From NCBI GenBank assembly GCA_963576565.1, contig OY755047.1, positions 33,152,851 through 33,216,850 of the forward strand: 64,000 bases of DNA, in the 5' to 3' direction. Below are positions 11,385 to 23,576 of the stretch, in pieces. This DNA comes from Aspidapion aeneum (taxonomy: Eukaryota > Arthropoda > Insecta > Coleoptera > Brentidae). The translations under genes were made by a program, and so were the position numbers. Positions within the stretch are counted from its first letter, which is position 1, and each line of letters starts with the position of its first letter. The notes under the pieces are model-generated. The model was not told the origin of the DNA. It made no database searches and saw nothing but the letters and a program-made list of their open reading frames with translations.

Positions 11385-12021
11385 CACTATAAAACCATAA
11401 AAAATAAACTCCAGCTTCGCCCTCTAGCGGTTCCACCAGTATAGAACCTTTTAGAGCCTAAAGCTATTATGCCAGGTTCTAAAAGCAACTCAGAAACGTC
11501 CTCTATCCTATTATAAAACTAGATTTGGTAATTTGGTGTCCTGGCGATTCTGTTGAATACCATAATACCTTTAGAGTAAAGAAGTTTTCCTATAAAAGCC
11601 ATGGGGATATATTAGATTCACAATGGCTATATAAAATAATTTAGGTCAGAAAATTGCCAAAAATGTCAGAGTCCCAAAATTATTTTATCATATAAAAATA
11701 TACCAAGTTTGTCGTTATGTTGATGATCAAATTGCCTGCCAGATTTATTTTTCTGATAAAATCGTATCTGAAAAGCTCTCAAAACAAGCGCGCCATCTCA
11801 AAAATGCTTTTTAATAGTTTTTTGATAACAAAATAACAAATATTTAAAATAAAAATAAAATAATTTACACTATTCATCATTAAAAAAGTCTGTTTGGTTT
11901 ACATAAATCAAAATTAACGTAAAATTATTGTTAAAAAACACTGCTAAAACGACTAGATAAATATTTCCTCTTTAGAATATTTTTAAAAAAAAATTATAGA
12001 CGCCATTATGGTTTTATAGTG
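11385..12021. mobile_element. 637-bp element with 16-bp perfect terminal inverted repeats
   Basis: CACTATAAAACCATAA at 11385-11400 is matched exactly in inverted orientation at 12006-12021. The interior is AT-rich and non-coding. The ends begin CACTA, as in the CACTA (CMC/EnSpm) superfamily, but no 2-3 bp target duplication is visible (ACT on the left, GTC on the right), so the superfamily is not assigned. Confidence 0.45.
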
Positions 12022-12439
12022 GTCACTTGGTTTTATTTGTTACTGTATCGCAACAAGGATTTTTGAGTGCCCTTATGAAACCAACAAAAAAGAACAATGT
12101 AAACATAATCAACATAACCTCACTTAAATTTTTTGTATTTGTTTTTAAAGTGTTTAAAAGCGTATAATTTAACACTTTTAAATGTTTTTTATCGTGCAAT
12201 TTCGACACAATCGAGAGGGCCAGTGCAATGATATTCGTTGTGCCTGCAGGTTGGAGAGCAACCTCTTATATTGGCAGTCTAAACAGGCCTTATCTAGGCC
12301 TGGGTGTCCTACCCAGGAGGACGGAAACTCAACAATTATTAATTATTGGGCTTTAAATAATCAATCTTGCAATAGGTAGGTACCAATCTGTACCTAGGTA
12401 TATCTATTATTTTTACCAGAAATACCTAAAAAAAATAAA

Positions 12440-12975
12440 ACACGAAAGTATTTACTTCTGTTAGAACCCTTAAGGAAACAAGGTTTTATATGGCCGCCTA
12501 TTTAAATAATATTTAATATACAGCTATAGGTAACTATAAATTCAGAAGAATTAAGTTTACCTTTAAGCCTTCCTATAAAACCTTTTTAAAATGCCTAAAA
12601 ACCAAAAGTCTAAAGTTTATATTTACCACTCTTAAAAACCTTAAGGAAACTAGGTTCTATATGGCCGCCTATCTAATCAGATTTACTTTTGAACTACTGG
12701 TAACTATAAAAACAAAAGGATATAAGGTAACCTTTTAGCTCTATTATAAAACACTTTTTTGATGACCTAAAGTAATGAAAGAAACTTAATGACCAAAGTT
12801 TATATTTATTTCTTTTTAAAAACTTTAGGTAAAAGGGTTTTATAAGACCATCTTTATAAATCAGAAATTAATAAAACCAAGAGTATCTAAAAGGAACAGA
12901 AGGAATATCAGTTTTATTATACTCCCTTTATAAATCACTTTTTGGTTGTATAACACCTCTTTAGGTAATTGGCAA
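12440..12975. repeat. Diverged tandem array of about 175-bp units
   Basis: Three successive blocks share the order CCTTAAGGAAAC, a GGTTTTATATGGCCGCCTAT-like block, GGTAACTATAAA and CCTATAAAACC-like words. The CCTTAAGGAAAC anchors lie at about 12468 and 12640, with a degraded third near 12828, so the period is about 172-188 bp. The first two units keep ATGGCCGCCTAT exactly. Related TATAAAACC and TTTTAGAGC words occur back to about 11440, so the array may once have been longer. It is non-coding. Confidence 0.6.
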
Positions 12976-13129
12976 TATAAATTACTTTTATGTAGCCAAA
13001 TTGATCCTAAAACCCATAATAGCACCCTCTAAATAACCTAGGCACCAAATTAATAAAACCTTGAGTGGTAATAATGTTACTTGGGGAATGCTGTCAATTT
13101 TTATATTTTGCAAATAGGAACATGGAAAT

Positions 13130-13472
13130 CGACAATAATCGAATGTTGTGTAACTAAAACTTAACCTCAATCTTTACCTAAACTAAATTCAAAACGTTAT
13201 TGCGATACATGTAGTTTTATAGCTACAGTGAATTTTTTTAATCAACAAATCATTCGAAAAATGGAATTAAACCGAGAAAATTTTCGGGCTATAGTTTTTT
13301 TACAACTTTGGAAGGGAATTATCTCAACAAGAATGCCTTGCCGAGTTGATTTCTGTTTTCGGTAATGAAGTACTACATCAGTCGACAGTTTCTCCTTGGT
13401 ATGGGAAATTCAAGCATGGACGAATTAGCCTTAGCGACGATCCAAGACCAGGTGCGCCAAAAAGTTATCTAC
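13130..13472 (+). pseudogene. mariner element, copy 2 (5' fragment)
   Basis: The left end and N-terminal transposase part of the same mariner family as 9570-10925 and 60524-62165, here on the plus strand. The ATG is at 13261 (MELNRENFRAIVF), and a damaged frame continues through a helix-turn-helix-like STVSPWYGKFKHGR block to DDPRPGAP near 13465. Similarity stops abruptly near 13472, so the catalytic domain is missing. Confidence 0.7.
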
Positions 13473-13689
13473 TATTTGCAAACTGTATATGCCAAACTTA
13501 AAAAACAACCCTCGTTAAGAGTGGCACGTACACCTAGCGATTCGGTTTGTATGACATGTTTCAAAGTATTAAAGGGCACTTGATAATGGAATGTATAGGA
13601 AAAGGGTAAATAACTAAGTATATAGGCATAGGGGCGCTGATAATTAGATAAAGATAAAGATGCTACCTTGTGTCGATTAGGGTCAGTAG

Positions 13690-14505
13690 AGCCCGCACCT
13701 TGGAGGCCCGGAAAAAGGTACAAAATCTATGCCTCAGTTAGGAGAACGTGGAAATATAGAGATATTATACTTGCATAGAGTGCTCTAATTTGTTACATCG
13801 ATAAATCCAAACTATATATTAGATCCAAACGACAAACGCAGGAGTATATGCTCAGAGAACACACTGCTGTTTTTAGGAAGATGTGTACGACATAATTATG
13901 GTGCCAGCAATTGCAAAATAGGTCAGAAACGACGATGAAGAACAGATATACAGATATAGATATAAGTTCATGCATGCACAGATTGCACTTTAGACTGCTG
14001 ACAGATTCGTGGAAGAATGTGCAAATGTACTAGAAATATTTGAAGCGATGGCAAACAAGTGGCGCTGGAGACGGATGAGACCGTATGAAATGGAGCACAG
14101 AAACCGGTTAAGTAGGCCACTTTAGAGAGCGACAAAAAAACAAATACAGAGCACATTTAACAACTAAGCACAATATCTACTACCAAAATCCTAAGAAAAG
14201 GAGTGGATTGCAGATAGACCAAAAAATTCATAGACCAACCATAAGCTACCAGGCTTAGATGGTTGCACGGATGGAAACGGAAAGACGTTGGACTGCTGAT
14301 AGGTATTCTACCTAATAAAATTCGACAGCGACTCCTATACGTGGGTAGGAATAATTGAATCAAGGCACCTCGTCACAGAATGTGATGCCTATGCAAGGAT
14401 GAGAGAACAGTCATTCGGGGACCAACCCTGAACGAGAAAGAGCTGCACTTGCTTAAATGGGCTGGCATGCAGATGTAAAGAGAACAGGAAGGCCCAATAT
14501 TTGTT
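13690..14505 (+). pseudogene. Decayed RNase H region of the LOA/R1/I-type element (fragment 2)
   Basis: Nucleotide similarity to 5800-6740 is readable along the whole stretch: the GGTCAGTAGAGC block and the CACCTTGGAGGC block near 13680-13710, the equivalent of the CYTDGSK coding region near 13790-13810, and the equivalents of the RNase H tail and knuckle at about 14200-14500. Numerous indels and stops leave no open frame. It is much older than the copy at 3706-6880. Confidence 0.65.
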
Positions 14506-15230
14506 TATTTTATTTATGAAAATTATTTAAAAAAAGCCCTAAAGGCCGGTGGTTACACATTAAAAAAAAACAAAACTACATAATAAACCTAATTGTAAAA
14601 GAATGAAAGAACAAAAAACAAGGAAATTATAAAAATAAAAATAACCCACAATCCCTAATGCCAATATGCAATTGAAGTTACCAAGTAGTGTAGGATGATC
14701 ATTTGGTATTTATTTAGTATTCAATTTATATAGTTGATCATTAAATTGGTTAATTTGTTCTTAAAGGAGGGAAAACTGGGAAGCCCATCCTTGAAGATGG
14801 ACTTATCCAATTGAGTCCACAGTTTTACTCCAGCACTCAATTGTGAGCTAAACCCAATACCTCTAATTTTGAACCGATGATTGTTTTGACTTATATAGGG
14901 GGGTGGTTGTAGTAAGCTTTTAAGGTCCCGCAATGACGTAATATCAGACTGGACTTTAGAAATCATAAACCTTAAAAATATATCTCTGCGACTTAATAAA
15001 GAAGGCCATTTTCGCAAAAGCAAGGCTGCAGACGGACTAAGCTTCCTCTGAAATTTTTCAGTTTGCGATTGAGCGAGAGACCAAACCGATTAGCAATATT
15101 CCAGGCCCGGTCTAATATATGTCACGAAAGCTTTCGCCTGAGCCTCCCTTGTAGCTTGTTTGAGGTTACCCATCATAAAACTTGTAAGAATCCTTAACGA
15201 GTTGACTGATGTGAAAATCCCAATGAAGAT
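14506..15230 (-). pseudogene. 3' end of a non-LTR retrotransposon (minus strand)
   Basis: A 100-codon open piece (15023-14721) reads as the C-terminal tail of a LINE-type polyprotein: an SRRDIFLRFMISKVQSDI block followed by LWTQLDKSI and a SFPSFKNKLTNLMINYI ending. This pattern is usual after the reverse transcriptase of Jockey/CR1/L2-type elements. An AT-rich 3' region follows down to about 14506. There are no catalytic motifs, so the family is uncertain. Confidence 0.45.
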
Positions 15231-16800
15231 TTGAAGCTGCACGGTTCGTAAAGAAACCGGTTGTCTGGTAACTGGGTTGTCATGGCGGCCGTAACGTCAG
15301 TGCTACGTCATAAAAACCTTATTTTGTTAGCCAAGGAACCAGCAGTTGCATTGTATTTCATAGCGGGTTTCGACATTTCGCAAACATTTTTTTACAGTTT
15401 AGTTTTATTTTTTCTTTACAACTGTTTTAACAACAGTTCTGGGGTTTATACATTTAATAAAGATTTATAACTAAAAATGTTTTGCTCATTTTTCTTTGAA
15501 ACTACAACCAAAAGCATTGCTTAAGGGTTGATCGAATAATCTAAATTAGGTATTTAATCAATGCTTAATGTTAATCATAATGTCATAGAGATGTTTCTAT
15601 CCGTCCTTCACAAAATTTGAAAAAGAAGATAATCAATAAGCATTTAAAATTGTGCATTAAAAATTAGACAATAATATGGCACTGTACATATACATTTTGG
15701 GATCACCCAACTTGCAGTGCCTCATTCGAAAGTTTATGAAAAAAGAAAAGCAACGGTATACATTGATATACCCTCCAACTAAACCGTAGTTTATAATTTT
15801 TCATAAAGTTCCAAATGAGGTTTCATCACAAAAGGGGTCATCCTCTGCGAAAAAAATGTTTAAAGTCGCCACCCGTATATAAACGCTGCTTAACATTCAA
15901 ACGCGAAAATATTTTTTTAACATCATGCCAGACAAGCGGGTTTTATTTTTTTTTATTTATTGTCTAAACCAAAATTTTATACTGGCTTTAGATGTGTTAA
16001 AAATGGTTTCTAATTATAGGTTATAATAATTATAAAACTATTTATAAGGGTGTCCTTAATTTATTATTTATATATTTATTCGAATTGTTATCATAAATTT
16101 TTAAATTATTTAATTTTTGAATACATTTTTGTATTTTTTCGACTTTAAAATAGTTCTAGCTATTGAGACATGCAAGCAAGAGTTTGGGCAAATGGGAAAT
16201 TTTTATTAAATAATAAATAAATAAATACCTACGTTAGAAAGCTTAACTTTAACGATTTTTTGTTTGATGTTGTACCTACGTTAAGTCAAAAGTTGCTTGC
16301 TTTTTTTGGCAATCAAAATGTATACAAAACAATAATTAAATTATAAAGATTCTCGAGAGCCATTAATTTTTCGTAAAAAGTAATTTAATGTCGAATTTGC
16401 CAAAAAGTTTATTAGGCAGTTTTGTAGAACTTATCTAGGTACTTAAATAAAAGTTGCACTTCTAAACTGGGTGCACAAAGGTAATACAGTATCGAGTATA
16501 TGTGGTCGTTTTTGGAAAAACCGTTGAACAGGTCGATTTTGAATAGGCAAAGCAAGTCTAGTAATACCATGATTCAAAGGTCACTGAAATAATTTTACAA
16601 CCAAGTAGAAATTTCGATAATCTATCGATTCGTTTGTGAGATATTTTCCTTTAAATTTTATAATATGGACTCATGAAATAGAAATTAAATCAGAAAAATA
16701 TAAAATTCTAATTTGATTTTTAATATTGAAGGTTTTTGTTATATTAATTTTTATTTTATGTTAAATTTAAAAATAGGCGTTCTATAAAACAAATTACCCC
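15231..16800. other. AT-rich non-coding stretch
   Basis: I see no gene or clear repeat ends. A 69-codon open frame at 15261-15470 has no recognised similarity. Confidence 0.5.
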
Positions 16801-18000
16801 ACAAAGTTTCAAAGTTTATTTATTCAAAATGTTTAAATACAATAGTACATTACATTTAATTATATATAACATCTAATACTAAGCACCTAGGAGACTAAAC
16901 TCCTGTATGTGCTGTTGTTGATTTCTACTTTTAAAGTAATCTTTTATGTATAAACTCAATTAAAAACATTTATAAAAAAATAGTCAAATAGACAAAAAAT
17001 CAGTAAAACACCTGATAAAAAAAAATAATCAAACACTAGTCAAATAAAAACCTTAACTAATCCCTCAAAGAGACACACACTAACAGACACACTTTTATCT
17101 TAGTAGTCTCAAAAAAACGGTTTTATTATTCGAGATATATGTTTTACCCAATTTGGAAAATTGCTTATTTTTTATTTTGTTTTTAATTTCAGGCGGTAAT
17201 AAATTGTACACTTTTGGACCCAAAAAACCAATAGACCTTCTAAAAAACTCACTGTGTCAGTCTGGTATACTAAGCAATTGGCTGGTTTTATTTCTTGTTA
17301 AGTGATTATGTGACACAAATTTTTTGTTTTTAGTTTTGTGCATAATAGTTGCAATTGTATTAAAATATATTTTCTAGTCATAAAGTAGATGTGAAGGATA
17401 TAGATTGCGTTTTATAAATAATTTTAAGTATTTTGTTCAGTATAATTTGTAAAGGTTTTAGTGCATTATCATACATTGCACCTCAAGCCAGTATACCATA
17501 CCTCAAAAGTGATTCCACCAAGTACTGATACAAAGAAGTTATCATGGATTTTGATAATATATTTCCTAATATATAAAACCTATTTATAAAAAATTTTAAT
17601 TTTTTCGTCAGATATTCCACATGTTTTGCCCACTTTAAGTTTGAATCAAAAATTATCTCATGATACTTTCTACTTTCGATTTCCATTTTTTTTTCATGAA
17701 GCAAATTAACTTCAATAAACTTAAAAGTGGGACGATTTTTTTCAGTTTTTGTAAAGGCAATATAGTTAGTTTTTTGTAAGTTAAGTGAGAGTTTGTGTAT
17801 ATCCAACTACTTTTTTACCTTTTCCAGACCTTTTACTGTTTTTAATTTAACTTCATCCTAAGTGATACCACAGAAGACAAGTACTGTGTCATTTGCATAT
17901 GACACTATTTCAGCAATTATACCTTGATCGACCAATCCTTTAATATATATGTTAAAGAATAGAGGACCCAAAACAGTGCCCTGAGGTACCCCTAAAAAAA
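16800..18000 (-). pseudogene. CR1/L2-like non-LTR retrotransposon, 5' truncated (minus strand)
   Basis: Near 17995-17870 the minus strand reads GVPQGTVLGPLFFNIYI, the template/primer grip motif of LINE reverse transcriptases, and then SYANDTVLVF at the catalytic position. The expected YADD has Asn replacing an Asp, which would kill the enzyme. The open piece 17806-17483 (107 codons) continues with LSLNLQKTNYIAF, a YHEIIFDSNLKWAKHVEYL block and ESLLRYGILA, the usual thumb region. An AT-rich 3' tail runs to about 16800. Frame breaks separate the two parts. Confidence 0.75.
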
Positions 18001-18429
18001 TGCAATTTTTATTCTTCAATTTTTACTTTTTATAATACACCTATTTATCAGTGGCTAAATTTTTAAATTAAAGTTGTAATTGTACCTACTATAATTAGCA
18101 CTGTTTAGATTGATAATTCGATAATCAGTCAAGATCCGTATAAAACTTAACTACGTTCTCTGATTTATTTTTATTTTACTGTCTACATAATGTAAACTGT
18201 TAAATATTCTTGGCTCAAAATTTATAGTTTTGGAAACCTCCTTAAAAACTTAATACGAGTTTGGTGAAAAAGTTTCTGCAATGCAAGGTCAGGAGAAATA
18301 AGTAAACGGAGCCTCACGGATTTAGTAGGGGAGATAGGGTGCAGGTTGTAACAAACTTAATTTTTGTCCTAATAACTTTCAAATTGGCGTACTTTTCTTT
18401 AAAATTAATATTTAGATTTGTACTTGGCT

Positions 18430-18700
18430 ATACAGTGATACCTGGGGGCATGGCAGTGCCCCGCCAAGTTCCGCGCAAACTGCTGTGCCACCTTTTCTTG
18501 AAACATTTTAGGCCATATTTTACCCATCTATAATTCTACTTCGGAATGAGCTACAAAACTCAAACTTTGCGCAGTCGTAGACCTCCATAGGGTTAACAAT
18601 CACTCCAAGTTTCATAAAGCAGTAAAGTAGTCACGGAATTTTAAAAAATGTCGAATTTGCCACTTATTCACTTACTCACTAACTCATAGGTCATCAAAAT
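18430..18700 (-). repeat. Interspersed repeat family R240, copy 1
   Basis: About 240 bp match, in reverse orientation, the segment at 39010-39250. Shared words include GAGCTACAAAACTCAAACTTTG with GTAGACCTCCATAGGGTTAACAATC here and their complements there. It is non-coding; both short ORFs across it are incidental. Ends and class are unknown. Confidence 0.6.
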
Positions 18701-19511
18701 TCTACTGTACTTCCAGACATGCTATAAAGCTGAAATTTGTCAGACTGATAGGAATTATAACCAAACCTTTGGAAAAAAATCAAAATAGCCCAAAATGTTC
18801 ATATTCAACCCTCCCCTAAACATTTAAAGTTCTGAAATACGTGTAAAGTTATGTAAAATTACCATTGCCCACTTCTAGAAACGCTAGAGGGCTGGCTTTA
18901 GGCAGACTGATAGAAACTATGATAAAACTATAGGAAAAAATAAAAAAACCCCAAAATTTAATTTTCTTCCCTCTCCTATACGTTATTTTATATGTTAAGT
19001 TATGTAATACTATTATTGGTCGATTCCAGAGATTATACAAAACTGGTATTTGGCAAACTTAAATTATAGACAAGTTCTTAAAAAGAAACTCCAAATCCCC
19101 CCCAAACACAAATTAATAGAAATATAAATTTATTAATTTCAAAAAGAAAACTAAAAGCATTGAGCATGCATATTCCACATATTTTAATTCCTTTAAAAAA
19201 AGAGTGAAATCATAAGAAAAACATTTCATGTAAAAAAAGTCAAGTTGAGATAAAAGTATTGCCAAGTTCTTCAATATTAAATTCTATTTACTGTGTAACA
19301 ACTAGCTCCGGTCTTCCCTACGTTTCCACCTAAAATCAATTGCTTTTAGATATGTTAAAGTATTTAAAAAAAATTAATGCAAACTGCATATTTTAATATT
19401 GAATTATCTAAGATAGAAGCAGGATTCGTATATATTTTGTGCTTTAAAAGTTTAATTTAAAAAGTAAAATACTATATACATTTATCGGTTTCACAACGTT
19501 CTACGTCTTCC
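18701..19511. other. AT-rich non-coding stretch
   Basis: Two loosely similar blocks (about 18720-18800 and 18880-18960) share 'aactatgataaaac...aaaaa' and 'ccctcccctaaa' words, suggesting a degenerate direct repeat. I see no gene. Confidence 0.4.
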
Positions 19512-21995
19512 GTAAAAAATACACAATAAAATATCAGCAGTAAGTACATCTAGAGAAATTGTCATATTGGGAGATTTAAATAGAGTTAATGATCTGACAG
19601 TTGGCCAATATGGAGAAAATGTTGTTAATGACAATGGAAACCGGCTAATTACAGTATGTGAGCAATTAGACCTAAAAATCCAAATCGGTTTTTTTCAACA
19701 TAAGGAAATACACAAATATACCTGGACCAAACCCTCACAAAACCTGAAATCCGTCATTGATTATCTTATCACTAAACAAAAGATAAAAGTAAAAATTACA
19801 GATGTCAGAACAAAGCGTGGATCAACATGCGGAAGTGATCACTATTTTCTGAAGTCCAAAATTATATTTCCTTATCAGGGCCGAAGCCTGCATCAACAAT
19901 ATCTTGATGATACAGTGATTGAAGAAATTGATCACTGTAAATATAATCTACTAAGCCTAGAACATCACAGCGTGAAAAACTTATACAAAAAGAGACTGAA
20001 CGAAAAACTTAATACAAGTTCAGATGAAACCCCAGATGAGGAATACGAATGTATTACATTAAGCATCCACCAAGCTGCAAAAGAAGCACTAGGATTAGTG
20101 GAAGAAACTTCTAAAAGAAGAAAGCATATTGGTGGGATGCTGAGATTGAAAGAGAAATAGAGGAAAAAAGGAAATTTTATCATACCTACTTATCTCAAAA
20201 GACAGATAGAAGCAGACAAGAATACAAAATCGCGCAATCAAAGGTGAGAAGAATGATCAGTGATAAGAAAAATCATTCGTGGACGCAAAAGTGCCAGAAA
20301 ATAGATTCTTACTTAGGAGGTAGGAGAAGTACCGAAAGCTGGAAAACTATAAGATCGATTAAAAACGAAACATGCAGAGATATCATTTCACCAATACCAG
20401 ACAAAGAATGGGATGAGCATTTTAAAAAACTTTTAACTGAAGATAGAGCAGAATTCTAGGAAGACGCAAGAGACAATATAATTAGAACGATGGGACCTCC
20501 AGTACCCCTCACAATCTCTGAGGTCAAAAACGTGTGCACAACCTTAAAAAGCCGGATCCGGAAATATTCCAGCCGAACTTGTTAAATATGGCACTGAAGA
20601 ACTGTTTTGGAGATTACGGAAACTTTTCCAAAAATATTTAAATGGAACGGTAGTACCAACTGAGTGGAAAACGTCATATATATCCACAATACACAAAAAA
20701 GGAAGGAAAGATATATGTGATAATTATAGAGGTATATCTGTGACTAGTACGCTAAGCAGAATATACGGTAAAATAATAAGAAATAAAGTGGAGAGCGAAT
20801 ATAAAGATATGGAGGCAAAAGAACAAGCTGGTTTCAGGGCGGGTAGATCGACTTTAGATCATCTCTTTTGTTTAACCCAAGTTATTGAAAAGAAAATGGC
20901 ATACGGACAAGAGCTGCATCTGCTTTTCGTCGATTTGCAGAAGGCATATGATAGTGTACCACTAAATCTACTTTGGAAAGCGTTGGAAAACAAACAACAT
21001 CAAAGAGTTATACCGCAATAGTAAGGCAAAAGTTAAAATAAAAGCAAAACTAACCAAAGGCTTTCAAGTAAATAAATGTCTTAAACAAGGTTGCTGTATC
21101 TCGCCTACGCTCTTCAAGATATACTTGGAACAAGTCCTTAAAGCATGGAAGAGAAAATGCCAAAACATGGGAATTCCGTTGGACGAAACCACCTTGTATA
21201 CTTTATCTTTCGCCGATGATCAGATAGTAGTGGCTCAGGATTATGACGACCTCGAATATATGACACGAAAACTAATAGAAGAGTACAATAAGTGGGGACT
21301 AGAGGTTAATCTCAATAAGACAGAGTATATGTGTATCGGTGGAATGAAACAGGATCTAATCTTAAATACCGGGCAGCGAATTCAGTCCTGTGATGAGTAT
21401 AAATACTTAGGTCTAAAAATTACAGCTGACGGAACACTAGACAAAGCTATAAAATATCGAAACGTACAAGGAAGAAAAGCAATAACTTTATTAAATGGAA
21501 TAATTTGGGACCAAAGTATATCAAAACATAACAAAAAGCTTATATATAACACCATTGTAAAAAGTATTATTACATACGGCTCAGAAGTATGGCCAATCAA
21601 GGATAGAACAGAAAAAATGCTTTCCGCTAAGGAGATGGATTATTGGAGAAGAGCAGCAGGGCAATCAAAAAGAGAAAGAGTTACAAATCAAAGAATAAGA
21701 GAAATTATGACAGTGGGTGAACGTACTTTAGTGGATGATATAAGAACAAAACAACTGGTGTGTTACGGACATGTACAAAGAATGAATGATGAAAGACTAC
21801 CTAAACAAATACTACAATGGAAACCAACTGGCCGAAGAAAACGAGGACGGCCAAGGAAAAGCTGAAGAGAAGGAATAGACAGTGAAATAAGAATAAGAGG
21901 CCTAGATAATGAAATATGAGCAAACAGAAACGAGTGGAGATTGGGTATCGGAAGACGTAGAACGTTGTGAAACCGATAAATATATATATATATCT
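19512..21995 (+). mobile_element. RTE-type non-LTR retrotransposon, copy 1 (5' truncated)
   Basis: This copy is collinear and very similar to the almost complete copy at 52987-56033, starting at the middle of its endonuclease domain (equivalent to about 53500). The 3' end is the same: ACCGATAA followed by a short (AT)n run, the microsatellite-like tail typical of RTE elements. It carries several independent lesions: a 14-bp deletion near 19577, a frame break near 20130-20160, an in-frame TAG at 20457-20459, small deletions near 20555 and 21000, and further stops after 21862. Confidence 0.85.
19567..21865 (+). pseudogene. RTE polyprotein, copy 1, broken
   Basis: Open pieces cover 19567-20160 (late endonuclease, with GSDHYFL), 20244-20459 (linker), 20740-21021 (FRAGRSTLDHLF and FVDLQKAYDSV of the reverse transcriptase palm) and 21125-21865 (catalytic FADDQIVV, YLGLKI and the basic tail RRKRGRPRKS). 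All reverse transcriptase landmarks survive, but across separate frames. Where copy 2 has a nonsense codon (55352-55354) this copy has a sense codon, so the two copies carry different lesions. Confidence 0.85.
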
Positions 21996-23354
21996 TTTTA
22001 TTCATAAAATATGTGGAAAATATATAAAAGAATATAAGGGCTTGGGGCTGGGGCAGGCCCCGAGCCCCCCCCCTGGGTGCGCCCATGCCTTATCTCCATA
22101 TATCTGGACCAATAGCAGACCATACGCATGGTATAAATAAGCCGTCTTAAATTTGAATACATATTCTCATAAAGTGTCCCAGACACGTTCTCGTTTCAAG
22201 GCCATTTTCACATTGAGCACATGGACTATAAATCCGGGAAAATTACGGGGCGGGACAATGACCTAGCTTGGATGACGGCCGGGCGAAGCCTGTTGCGCTT
22301 GATTTGGATATCTCGTTTTCTGGGGATTACAGAATGATAATGCACGCGCGACGGAGAATATCAGAAACTTTAAGCCAAAACAGAAAGTATCCAACTATGC
22401 TTAATTCTTCTTGTCTTTACATTTTGGGTATGTTGCATATGAAAGTTATAGTTAGCATGCACGTAGCAAGGTGGCGTCTTTTAAACGTCTTCTTCGGCAC
22501 TCGTCATTTGACGTCTAAGCTAACATACATATATCTAAAACACACCTTAAATACCATCATTTGGAGCTAACTTTGGAACTTCAATAAACTCACGTATTCG
22601 GGCAGAACTGAAGTTTTTAAACCCAAAAAGATATGAGAATATATGAAAATTTTCCTGGAGTTGGATATACTAAAAGGAACTTAGACCTGAAATGAGTTCG
22701 CGCTTAAAAAAACTGGGCTGGTAGTTGTGTACAACGAAAACCTATTCTAAACGTTCAGCTCTACCTCGAAGCAATGCCACAGAAGGGGTAACTCTTCTGA
22801 GGCAAAGCCTTGCAGTTTGCTACAATTAATTGTGACAAGTACCTAATTTTTCTGGACGAAAACTTGATCAGTTAAATGATGTTGAGTCTTCCTTGAGTGA
22901 GATATGAGATATATATTTGATGCTCCAGGGAATGGATGAACAACAAAATCAGAAATCGTAAATCATGCTTGGTTAAATTTTAGCAGTGGTTAAATCAACA
23001 TACATTGTAGAGGGCCCTTGACATATTTGGCTTATGGCTTTCCCTAAACGTAAGCAACTCATATTGCCTTCTCTTTCTAGCATAATTAATTTTTACATGT
23101 AAAACCAATATCTAGAAATAAATAGATATACCTGTCGTTTGTGCTATTATCCTAGATTTTTTTGTATTATTTTATTATTTTAAGTTAGTAGAAACAAAAT
23201 ATTTCAGTAGTTGTAGACTTTAAAAATACAATTTATCTCTAGAGTCACTAAATCACGAAAACTGCAAGACACTAGGCTTCCACGATGCAGTGACCCTATT
23301 AATGACCTCTAAACAGCGTCATCGCTTAGCGAACAAGCTAAAGCAAAAAGTAGC
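21996..23354. other. Non-coding stretch
   Basis: A GC-rich patch (about 22045-22090, GGGGCTGGGGCAGG and C-run) follows the RTE tail directly and may be a separate repeat end. The open frame at 22268-22570 resembles no protein I recognise. Nothing else was seen. Confidence 0.45.
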
Positions 23355-23511
23355 GCAGGACGTTTGTTCTTGACTGCCCGTGACGTGAGGTGAGGTGACC
23401 GCTCACACCGGTGGACTTATTTCATAAAGATGGTGAAAGCGTTCCAAATTCACCAGTGAAAGTGAACTTTTCGCTCACCTCACACAAGCGGTCAAGAATA
23501 AACGTCCAGGT
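23355..23511. mobile_element. 157-bp hairpin MITE
   Basis: CAGGACGTTTGTTCTTGAC at about 23356-23374 is matched in inverted form by GTCAAGAATAAACGTCC at 23491-23507. Further inverted words inside (GTGAGGTGA and TCACCTCAC) extend the stem to about 60 bp per arm. It is non-coding and no target duplication was identified. Confidence 0.6.
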
Positions 23512-23576
23512 GGCGGTTAAAATATTTGGAGGGAAAGTTTAGTTGTCCATTTGTCCCTATACTATTATTGGTTTGC

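Noticed and set aside
22268..22570. 100-codon ORF as a host gene
   Set aside because: No recognisable domain, no splice-signal context, and it sits in degraded repeat-like sequence beside an RTE tail.
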